Source: Prevotella sp.
Lineage (GTDB): Bacteria > Bacteroidota > Bacteroidia > Bacteroidales > Bacteroidaceae
Length of the DNA stretch: 38,390 nt
Assembly (NCBI GenBank): GCA_017619445.1
Contig: JAFZSI010000052.1
Coordinates: 1 to 38,390 of the forward strand
Direction: 5' to 3'
Shown here: one piece after another, positions 17,091 through 24,073 of the stretch
How positions within the stretch are numbered: position 1 is the stretch's first letter
Layout: each line of letters opens with the position of its first letter
Notes under the pieces: model-generated
The model's input: the letters and a program-made list of their open reading frames with translations, nothing else
Database searches by the model: none
Told to the model about the DNA's origin: nothing
Translations under genes and position numbers: made by a program

Positions 17091-17828
17091 ATGATGAAAA
17101 GAATCTTAATTGTTGGCGGTGCAAACGGTATCGGCTTGTCTATGGCTCAGATTCTTGTAAAAAGAGAAACCACCGAAAAAGTATATATAGTGGACAAGGC
17201 TCCTCTTGCCGATGAGTTTAAAAACGAAAAGACAGAGAGCGTTGAGTTCAACCTTACTTCGAGTGATTATTCCATCTTTGACAAATACAATGATATAGAT
17301 GGACTGATTATCACTGCAGGATTTGGAAGACTGGCGTTGTTCAAAGATGTTCCCGAAGAAATGATAGATGCATACTTCAACGTAAACACCATTCCTGTAA
17401 TACGCATTGTCAAGCATTTTTACGACAAACTTTTAGGTGAGACGAAATTCTGTTGCGGCGTAATGGTCAGTATTGCTGGTTACATGTCCTCGCCATTCTT
17501 CTCACTCTATGGTGCCACAAAGGCAGCATTGAGGGTGTTCATTGAAAGCGTGAATGTGGAACTCGAAAAGGCTGGATCGAAAAACAGAATTCTCAATGTG
17601 TCACCAGGTTCACTTAAAGGCACCAGTTTCAACCAGGAGAAAACAGACCTAAGTGTTACGGAACCCATGGCAACAGAAATATTGAATCATATTGAGGCCC
17701 AAGACGATTTGTTCATCCCGCAATACGAGGAAATATTCAAACAGGTACTTGAACGATACCACAAGGATTTTCGTGAAGAAGGACGCCACAGCTACGACTA
17801 TAAGCTGAATTCAGGAAGAGTGAAATAG
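17091..17828 (+). CDS. Short-chain dehydrogenase/reductase
   Basis: The 245-residue protein is a classical SDR: VGGANGIGLSM is the NAD(P)-binding loop (residues 8-18), ITAGFGR stands for the NNAG segment, and VSIAGYMSS with YGATK supplies the catalytic Ser, Tyr and Lys. Its substrate is unknown. In this operon a likely role is reduction of a ketose or keto-sugar precursor, for example of a polyol phosphate to be activated by the nearby cytidylyltransferase. That is inference from position only. There are two adjacent ATG codons at the start (17091 and 17094). Confidence 0.88.
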   Translation: MMKRILIVGGANGIGLSMAQILVKRETTEKVYIVDKAPLADEFKNEKTESVEFNLTSSDYSIFDKYNDIDGLIITAGFGRLALFKDVPEEMIDAYFNVNTIPVIRIVKHFYDKLLGETKFCCGVMVSIAGYMSSPFFSLYGATKAALRVFIESVNVELEKAGSKNRILNVSPGSLKGTSFNQEKTDLSVTEPMATEILNHIEAQDDLFIPQYEEIFKQVLERYHKDFREEGRHSYDYKLNSGRVK

Positions 17829-17859
17829 TATGTAATTCAGAGAATAGGGGCAATTGGTT

Positions 17860-18693
17860 ATGCGAGAGATGACCATTACCGACATTCAGTCGGAAGAGTT
17901 GAAAATACTAAAAGACTTTCATGCCTTTTGTCTTAAAAAGAATTTGACCTATTCCTTGTATGGAGGAACAATGATTGGTGCTATAAGGCATCAAGGGTTT
18001 ATTCCTTGGGACGATGACCTCGATGTGGCAATGCCGAGACAAGATTATGACCGTTTTGTAAAAGAATATATATCTGACAATGGCTACATACTTCACTCGC
18101 TTGAATATGGAAACAGTATGCTAGCATTTGCTCGCATCTGTGAAATGAAAAAGACATTAGTGAAACAATCGTTGCCATGGTGCGAACATGAGACAGGCAT
18201 TTATATCGATGTGTTTCCGCTCGACGGTGCTCCAGATAATCCTACAGAAGCAAAAAGATTTGTACAACAGCTACACCAAAAATGGATGTGCGTGAAACTG
18301 AACAGGGTTTCTCTGCGTAATATGAAGAAATACCGAAAACAAAAAACTAAGATGAATATCCTTGTTCGGAAAATGCTATTTAGAAATCCCATATCCAAAC
18401 GCATAGACTGGCTTTCACGTCTTGACAATGCTTGCAGGGCAATTCCATTTGGAAGCACTGGCCATTTCATCAATGCTGCCTTCGGTGAATACGGCGTGAA
18501 AGAGTACCAACTCACTGAGGATTTCACTCATACTGTGATGAAGCAATTTGAGGACGGAGAGTTCTGTGTGTGCAATGGGTACGATAGGCTTATGCGCACA
18601 AAGTATGGCGATTATATGCAGATGCCTCCTGAAAACAAACGCCTGCTAAAACACAGAGGTTCAAAGTACTATTGGAAAGAGGAGAGCCAATAG
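17860..18693 (+). CDS. LicD-family phosphotransferase (LicD-2)
   Basis: The 277-residue protein has GGTMIGAIRHQGFIPWDDDL at residues 35-54 and the C-terminal YDRLMRTKYGDYMQMPP. It is a close relative of LicD-1 by motif order and wording. An upstream in-frame TTG at 17854 exists, but the ATG at 17860 aligns better with LicD-3 and is chosen. It would transfer an alcohol-phosphate from a CDP donor to the glycan. It lies 31 nt before the TagB/TagF-like gene, suggesting action on the same phosphopolymer. Confidence 0.9.
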   Translation: MREMTITDIQSEELKILKDFHAFCLKKNLTYSLYGGTMIGAIRHQGFIPWDDDLDVAMPRQDYDRFVKEYISDNGYILHSLEYGNSMLAFARICEMKKTLVKQSLPWCEHETGIYIDVFPLDGAPDNPTEAKRFVQQLHQKWMCVKLNRVSLRNMKKYRKQKTKMNILVRKMLFRNPISKRIDWLSRLDNACRAIPFGSTGHFINAAFGEYGVKEYQLTEDFTHTVMKQFEDGEFCVCNGYDRLMRTKYGDYMQMPPENKRLLKHRGSKYYWKEESQ

Positions 18694-18724
18694 TAAACTC
18701 AATTGCATTTATTTAGAAAAGCAT

Positions 18725-19909
18725 ATGCGCTTTAGCACCATTTTAAGCAAGTCTGTCAGTCATTTTTCTGCTCATTTAAACTTTATTTTTGCACGTATTG
18801 CTGTGGGGATGAAGAAGCCTGAGCGAAACAAGTACTTCTGTATGAGTCTGCTTGGTGAAAGCTATGGTGACAACATTAAACCCCTCTCTGACTATTTGGC
18901 TGAAAATGAAGAGAGGGCACAGATAGTATGGGCGTTCAATAAACACTTTACCGGTTTATCCAGTTGTCCACATAAGGCAGTCAAGCTATACACTTTCAGC
19001 TATTACTACCACATGCTCACCTCCAAATTCATTCTCAGTAACGCACGGCTGAATCAGCGAATGATGCACAAACGCAAAGGACAAGTGTATTTGCAAACAT
19101 GGCATGGAACTGCACTGAAACGACTGGGCACGGATATTAAAAGGCAGCGAAGCCCCTGGGAACAGATGTACAATCCTGGTGTATTTGAATTTGATGTAGG
19201 CAATACAGACATTATGATTTCTGGATCTCGATTCATGACCAATATATTCCGAGAGAAATTCCAGTATAAAGGAATGATTGCAGAGACGGGCACGCCACGT
19301 ACAGACATTTTCTTTCACTACAATCCCATGATTAAGACGAAAGTCTGTCAGGCTTTTGGGTTAGAAGAAGGAAAACAGCTCATTCTATACGCACCTACAT
19401 ACAGGGCAGACAAACAATACACATTCTATGACATTGACTTGAAGAAGGTTAAGGACACATGGGAACGCAAAACCGGACGCTCATGCGACATTATGGTGCG
19501 TCTGCATCCCAAACTACGCCCCAACAAACAAGCATTTGAACAAGTTTTCGGAAACAACATCACTGATGCGTCTGCTTATTCAGACATGCAGGAACTGCTT
19601 TATGCCACCGATTTGTTTGTCACAGATTATTCCTCCACAATGTTTGACTTCATGTACACAGGGCGCCCCGTGCTACTCTACACTCCTGACCGCGAATCCT
19701 ACAACCGTGGTTTTTATTTCCAACTCCAGGAACTGCCGTTCATGGTTATTAACAACAATAACGAGATAGAGCATCAACTCAATGCTTTTGATGCCAATTC
19801 TTATGCCACCCGCATCGAGTTGTTCAAACGAAAGATAGGTTCTGTAGAGTCGGGAAACGCGACAGAACAAGTTATCCGTTTGCTTCAAACATATAATGAA
19901 TGCAATTAA
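18725..19909 (+). CDS. CDP-glycerol glycerophosphotransferase family protein (TagB/TagF-like)
   Basis: The 394-residue protein belongs to the TagB/TagF/TarL polyol-phosphate transferase family. Family landmarks are the LQTWHGTALKRLGTD segment with its conserved His, the MVRLHPKLRPN stretch, and the donor-site FVTDYSSTMFDFMYTGRP close to the C-terminus. In Gram-positive bacteria such enzymes prime or polymerise glycerol- or ribitol-phosphate chains from CDP-polyols. The length fits a single catalytic domain (TagB-like) rather than long two-domain TagF. With the TagD-type domain upstream it implies CDP-glycerol use. It is probably peripheral to the inner membrane. Confidence 0.92.
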   Translation: MRFSTILSKSVSHFSAHLNFIFARIAVGMKKPERNKYFCMSLLGESYGDNIKPLSDYLAENEERAQIVWAFNKHFTGLSSCPHKAVKLYTFSYYYHMLTSKFILSNARLNQRMMHKRKGQVYLQTWHGTALKRLGTDIKRQRSPWEQMYNPGVFEFDVGNTDIMISGSRFMTNIFREKFQYKGMIAETGTPRTDIFFHYNPMIKTKVCQAFGLEEGKQLILYAPTYRADKQYTFYDIDLKKVKDTWERKTGRSCDIMVRLHPKLRPNKQAFEQVFGNNITDASAYSDMQELLYATDLFVTDYSSTMFDFMYTGRPVLLYTPDRESYNRGFYFQLQELPFMVINNNNEIEHQLNAFDANSYATRIELFKRKIGSVESGNATEQVIRLLQTYNECN

Positions 19910-19953
19910 ATGGCGCATCTGCAGATGACCACACATGAGCATCTAAACAAAAC

Positions 19954-21255
19954 ATGCTGAACAGACTTTTAAATAAACCTTGGCTCAACAAGTTGCTTGA
20001 AGCACAATTTTTCCTTGTGTGGATAGCGTGCTCTGGTCTCCCAAAACGATACGTCAAGATTTTGTTTGTCAGCGAGATTGTTCTTTTTTCTGTCATGGCA
20101 ATACTCAACTGGCGCACTATATACAAATACCTTACCTTGTCAAAATCAGGCAAATCAATGGTATGGCTATATATAGCATTCTTTGCGGTGGCAGGTGTCT
20201 ATTTATGGCTTTCTTACAAAGACTTGCCCTATTTCTGGCGCATTCCACTACTGCTCTACGACCAGGAATACATATACCGACAATTCATGATAGTCACAGA
20301 GTTGTTTGTTCCATTGGGGCTCAGTTTCATCATGGCAAGAACAGGAACAATATATAAGGCCAATTCTCTGTTCCTTTTTATTTTTCTCGCCGGCGTTGTT
20401 GGACTTTATTATTCTGGACATGCCAACAAGATTATGCTTTCCGGACTTGTTGTCTCATTGTCGAGCCTTCTTGCCCTGAAAACGCGCAATTATCTCTATC
20501 TGTTACTGATTCCACTCGTCATTTCCAACCACTCTGCTTACAACATAGCCGCAGCAGTCACGGTGGGAATGATTATCTTGCGACGTCCAACAAAGGCTTT
20601 CCTTGCCCACCACACCACATGGCGCATCCTCTTTTTGTTGCTCGTCATCGCACTTATTATATACCATTATTCTGATGACATATACGAAATCATTACCACA
20701 GACGAGAACTCACTATGGCGACTTAGGGTGTGGGAAAACGAAATCAACACGCTTTCTGACACCTATTATACAGGAGTAGGTTTTGGCACTTCATACGTAA
20801 CCTACGACATCTATACAATTGTGAACAATTCCAACATGTATTTCGATAAAGACCGCACACTATACGGACGACTTTTCATGGTGGCCAACCACAATTCGTT
20901 TCTCAACATGTTCTATCGCATGGGATATGTTGGTGGCATCATTTTCACGTTGCTCAACATCATGATCTGCTCGTTCACAATTCACTGCTACCGGAAAGCC
21001 AAAGAGTTCAGAAGATATATTTGGTGGGCGTTCTCATGTTTTGTCTATCAAATCATCATCATCTTCCTCAATCCTGGACTTGAAATGATGCAGTTTGCCA
21101 TCAATTACATGGGGTCGCTGTCCATGTTGCTGGCTGTTAATTACAGTCATGTGCTGGTGATGAAAGGAAAACGAAGCTATCTGCATCGCTTATACGTCAA
21201 AGCACAATGGAGAAAAATACAATTGAAGACATTCATAGCCACCTCCTTGCGTTAG
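19954..21255 (+). CDS. Wzy-like O-antigen/capsule polymerase
   Basis: The 433-residue protein is very hydrophobic, with about ten or more membrane segments. A large hydrophilic stretch around residues 245-310 (HYSDDIYEIITTDENS onwards) is probably the periplasmic loop seen in Wzy proteins. No single catalytic motif is diagnostic, so the call rests on topology and position in the operon. It would polymerise lipid-linked repeat units in the periplasm. Its last 49 nt overlap the start of LicD-3. An O-antigen ligase or another membrane protein cannot be excluded. Confidence 0.75.
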   Translation: MLNRLLNKPWLNKLLEAQFFLVWIACSGLPKRYVKILFVSEIVLFSVMAILNWRTIYKYLTLSKSGKSMVWLYIAFFAVAGVYLWLSYKDLPYFWRIPLLLYDQEYIYRQFMIVTELFVPLGLSFIMARTGTIYKANSLFLFIFLAGVVGLYYSGHANKIMLSGLVVSLSSLLALKTRNYLYLLLIPLVISNHSAYNIAAAVTVGMIILRRPTKAFLAHHTTWRILFLLLVIALIIYHYSDDIYEIITTDENSLWRLRVWENEINTLSDTYYTGVGFGTSYVTYDIYTIVNNSNMYFDKDRTLYGRLFMVANHNSFLNMFYRMGYVGGIIFTLLNIMICSFTIHCYRKAKEFRRYIWWAFSCFVYQIIIIFLNPGLEMMQFAINYMGSLSMLLAVNYSHVLVMKGKRSYLHRLYVKAQWRKIQLKTFIATSLR

Positions 21256-22034
21256 GCAAAGCATTCCATCAGCTTTGCCTACTACACCATATACCTTATT
21301 TTATATTAGGAGGCACCATGCTCGGCGCTTTTCGCCACAAAGGGTTCATACCCTGGGACGATGACATGGACTTTGGAATTCCCCGTGAACACTACAACCG
21401 CTTCCTTGAAATAGCCCGACAAGAAATCGAAGCACCCTATATTGTGCTCGACTATCATAACTCTCAATACGTGTCTTTGGGATTTGCCAAGATGGCAGAC
21501 ATGCAAACAGTCATAAAAGAGACCTACAGACCACAATGCGACGAACAGATTGGCATCAACATAGACATCTTTCCTCTTGACCTAACCAATGGTAAAAAAG
21601 GTCTGTTTTCGTTCAACGCACACATCAGAAGATTATTCAAACTGCAGAAACTACTTAGCTTCGAAGACAAGAACCGACCTGCAACCAAACGACTCTTGGC
21701 AAAAGCAGCCAAGAGTCTGCTTTTCTTCAGTCCCAACCTACCGTCAAAAATACAGCAGTACATAGAACACAGAGTGACCACAACATCTATTCCTCAAACC
21801 GCCTATTTCAGCAATTTTTTAGGTGGATGGGGACTTCAAGAGCTGGTGCCCATCTCAGTTTTTGGCGAGCCAACACTCTATCAATTCGAAGACACAGCCT
21901 TTTATGGTCCACAGTACCCTGAACAATACTTAGAAACACTATACGGAGACTACACCACCCTACCTCCAGAAAACCAACGACACACTCACACCTGCGAAGC
22001 CTATATAATCACCCATCACCCATCTCCCAAATGA
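21207..22034 (+). CDS. LicD-family phosphotransferase (LicD-3)
   Basis: The 275-residue protein has GGTMLGAFRHKGFIPWDDDM at residues 35-54 and the late LYGDYTTLPP. It differs more from LicD-1 and LicD-2 than they differ from each other. The start at 21207 overlaps the polymerase gene by 49 nt, and its N-terminus lines up with LicD-2, which supports it. The last residues (IITHHPSPK) are encoded by three heptamers related to ATCACCC. The stop overlaps the next start as ATGA at 22031. It probably transfers a further phospho-alcohol to the glycan. Confidence 0.9.
   Translation: MEKNTIEDIHSHLLALGKAFHQLCLLHHIPYFILGGTMLGAFRHKGFIPWDDDMDFGIPREHYNRFLEIARQEIEAPYIVLDYHNSQYVSLGFAKMADMQTVIKETYRPQCDEQIGINIDIFPLDLTNGKKGLFSFNAHIRRLFKLQKLLSFEDKNRPATKRLLAKAAKSLLFFSPNLPSKIQQYIEHRVTTTSIPQTAYFSNFLGGWGLQELVPISVFGEPTLYQFEDTAFYGPQYPEQYLETLYGDYTTLPPENQRHTHTCEAYIITHHPSPK
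22008..22028 (+). repeat. Three tandem 7-bp units (ATCACCC type) at the end of LicD-3
   Basis: ATCACCC, ATCACCC and ATCTCCC follow each other directly and encode part of the LicD-3 C-terminus just before the GT4 start codon. Confidence 0.7.
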
Positions 22035-23128
22035 AAAAAATACTGTTTGTACTACACCTTCCACCGCCTGTTTACGGGGCATCCATGGTTGGGAAATACA
22101 TACACGACAGCGAGCTAATCAATAATGCTTTCACATGCCGATACGTCAGCCTGACATTGGCTACTAACATCAGCGACATAGGTAAGCCCAGCATACGCAA
22201 AGCCATCGACTACCTAAAGCAGTATCGAAGCATAAGACGGCAGGCACGCGACTTTCAGCCTGATTTGATATATGTCACCCCTAATGCCACCGGCGGAGCA
22301 TTCTATAAAGACTTCTTCATTGTGCAAATGCTGAAACGCCTGACACCACAAGTCATTGTTCATTACCACAACAAAGGCATTCGGCACAGGCAAGACAAGA
22401 CCTTTGACAACAGGCTATATCGCCACTTCTTCAAAAACCTGAAAGTCATCCTTATAGCCAAACCGCTATACATAGACGTGAAGAAATACGTCAGTCCAGA
22501 CAACGTCTATTTCTGTCCGAACGGAATACCCCTCTCGCCCAACACCCAACACCCAACACTCAACACCCAACACCCGGCACTCCTCCGCATTCTTTTTTTG
22601 AGCAACATGATAGAATCAAAAGGAGTGTGGACACTGTTAAGCGCATGCCAACAGTTGCGCGACCAAGGATGCACCTTTCAGTGCGACTACGTAGGAAACT
22701 GGAGCGATGTTGATGAGAAAACATTCAACAACCAAGTAGCAGAACTCAAATTGGGAGAGCAAGTCAAGGCACATGGAGGAGTTTATGGCGATGACCGCTC
22801 AAACTTCTTTAATCGTGCAGACGTGTTTGTACTGCCTACCTATTACCCCAACGAATGTTTCCCTCTCGTGCTGCTCGAGGCCATGCAACACGGCATTCCT
22901 TGCATCTCCACCAACGAAGGAGCCATTACCGATATTATTGACGACGGGCAGACAGGCTTCATCATTCCTGCCAACAATCCATCAATGCTGGCCGACAAAC
23001 TGCAGTTCCTCTCTGAGAATCCTAAACAAAGAAAGGAAATGGGACAGCGAGGCTATCTAAAATTCAAAGACAACTACACCATCAACCACTTTGAAACCCG
23101 TCTCCTAAACATTCTGCATAATGCTTAA
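22031..23128 (+). CDS. GT4 family glycosyltransferase with heptanucleotide repeat insert
   Basis: The 365-residue protein is a GT-B fold family 4 transferase. The C-terminal half has NECFPLVLLEAMQ, the family E-x7-E motif, followed by GIPCISTNEGAITDII. The N-terminal PPPVYGASMVGKY segment is the acceptor-side loop. Residues 171-184 are encoded by six 7-bp units (22541-22582) and lie between the two domains, where they look like an insertion. Six units keep the frame, but other numbers, unless changed by three, would not. It starts at an ATGA overlap with LicD-3. Donor sugar unknown. Confidence 0.92.
   Translation: MKKILFVLHLPPPVYGASMVGKYIHDSELINNAFTCRYVSLTLATNISDIGKPSIRKAIDYLKQYRSIRRQARDFQPDLIYVTPNATGGAFYKDFFIVQMLKRLTPQVIVHYHNKGIRHRQDKTFDNRLYRHFFKNLKVILIAKPLYIDVKKYVSPDNVYFCPNGIPLSPNTQHPTLNTQHPALLRILFLSNMIESKGVWTLLSACQQLRDQGCTFQCDYVGNWSDVDEKTFNNQVAELKLGEQVKAHGGVYGDDRSNFFNRADVFVLPTYYPNECFPLVLLEAMQHGIPCISTNEGAITDIIDDGQTGFIIPANNPSMLADKLQFLSENPKQRKEMGQRGYLKFKDNYTINHFETRLLNILHNA
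22541..22582 (+). repeat. Six tandem 7-bp units (AACACCC) inside the GT4 gene
   Basis: Units are AACACCC, AACACCC, AACACTC, AACACCC, AACACCC and GGCACTC. They total 42 nt and encode 14 residues in frame at positions 171-184 of the glycosyltransferase. Confidence 0.85.
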
Positions 23129-23172
23129 TGCATAATTCATAATGCATAATTATCAATTGTCAATTAGTCAAA
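23117..23172 (+). repeat. Low-complexity repeat before the WecG/TagA gene
   Basis: The spacer is built of repeated CATAATGCATAAT-like and CAATTGTCAATTAG-like units. The same AATTGTCAAATT family recurs at 25785-25835. It may have replaced the original ribosome-binding region and ATG of the next gene, which now seems to start at TTG. Confidence 0.6.
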
Positions 23173-23949
23173 TTGTTTCGTCTTTCTGAAATAAAACTTC
23201 TGCCATCGCGAGATGCGCTCAAGGCCATTCCCGAAGGTAAGATACTGATAAACACCATCAATGCCCATTCATTCAATGTGGCTCAAAAAGATGTGCTCTT
23301 TGCCGAAGCTTTGCTGAAAGGAGACTACCTATGCCCCGACGGCATGAGCATCGTCAAGGCATGCCGATGGCTCAAAACACCCTCATGTCCAAAAGAGCGC
23401 ATAGCAGGTTGGGATTTGTTCGTCTGTGAAATGGACAAACTCAACAAGAAGTTTGAAACCTCAACACCCAACACCCAAACGACCAAACGACCAACACCCC
23501 AAAAGCCCGTCTGCATGTTCGTGGGCAGTACTGACAATGTGCTCACCCTTATCCGCCAGCGCGCAGCCACCGAATATCCCAACATTCAGGTTGTCACCCT
23601 CTCGCCACCCTTCAAGCCCGAGTTTACTGACGAAGACAACCGCCAAATCATCAATGCCATCAACAACACCAACCCCGACCTCCTCTGGATTGGCATGACA
23701 GCACCCAAGCAAGAGAAATGGATTTACAGCCAGTGGCAGCAACTCAACATCCATTGCCACGCAGGAACCATTGGCGCAGTCTTCGATTTCTATGCCGGAA
23801 CAGTACGCCGAGCCCCTGAGTTCTGGCAACGACACTCTTTGGAATGGCTTCACCGCCTGCTCAGCAATCCCCGACGTATGTGGCGGCGATACATCCTCGG
23901 CAATCCTCTGTTCATCTATTATATCATCAGGGAAAAGTTAAAAGGCTGA
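23173..23949 (+). CDS. WecG/TagA/CpsF family glycosyltransferase
   Basis: The 258-residue protein is a GT26 transferase. It has INTINAHSFNVA, YLCPDGMSIV and GWDLF in the N-terminal half, then FVGSTDNV, MTAPKQEKWI and GAVFDFYAGTVRRAPEF. Family members add ManNAc or ManNAcA to lipid-linked GlcNAc, the second step of enterobacterial common antigen or wall teichoic acid linkage-unit synthesis. No ATG is available near the N-terminus; TTG at 23173 gives the expected start. Residues 96-110 come from a repeat-like tract. It is the last gene of the operon, and a strong terminator follows. Confidence 0.9.
   Translation: MFRLSEIKLLPSRDALKAIPEGKILINTINAHSFNVAQKDVLFAEALLKGDYLCPDGMSIVKACRWLKTPSCPKERIAGWDLFVCEMDKLNKKFETSTPNTQTTKRPTPQKPVCMFVGSTDNVLTLIRQRAATEYPNIQVVTLSPPFKPEFTDEDNRQIINAINNTNPDLLWIGMTAPKQEKWIYSQWQQLNIHCHAGTIGAVFDFYAGTVRRAPEFWQRHSLEWLHRLLSNPRRMWRRYILGNPLFIYYIIREKLKG
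23463..23500 (+). repeat. Repeat tract inside the WecG/TagA gene
   Basis: Two AACACCC units are followed by two AAACGACC units and AACACCCC. The tract encodes a Thr/Pro-rich stretch (residues 96-110) between the two halves of the enzyme. Confidence 0.7.
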
Positions 23950-23983
23950 ACACTTTCTGAAAAACTAAACACAATCAAACAGC

Positions 23984-24027
23984 AAAAGGCGCAAGACTTA
24001 TTAAATGGTCTTGCGCCTTTTTGTTTT
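23984..24027 (+). terminator. Rho-independent terminator of the polysaccharide operon
   Basis: AAAAGGCGCAAGAC (23984-23997) pairs with GTCTTGCGCCTTTT (24008-24021) across a 10-nt loop and runs into a T-rich tail. It lies 35 nt after the WecG/TagA stop and between convergent genes, so it may also stop ettA transcripts. Confidence 0.9.
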
Positions 24028-24073
24028 CTGTCGGTTCATTGCTCATTTCTCGCCGCCAGGGGGCTGGGGGGCT

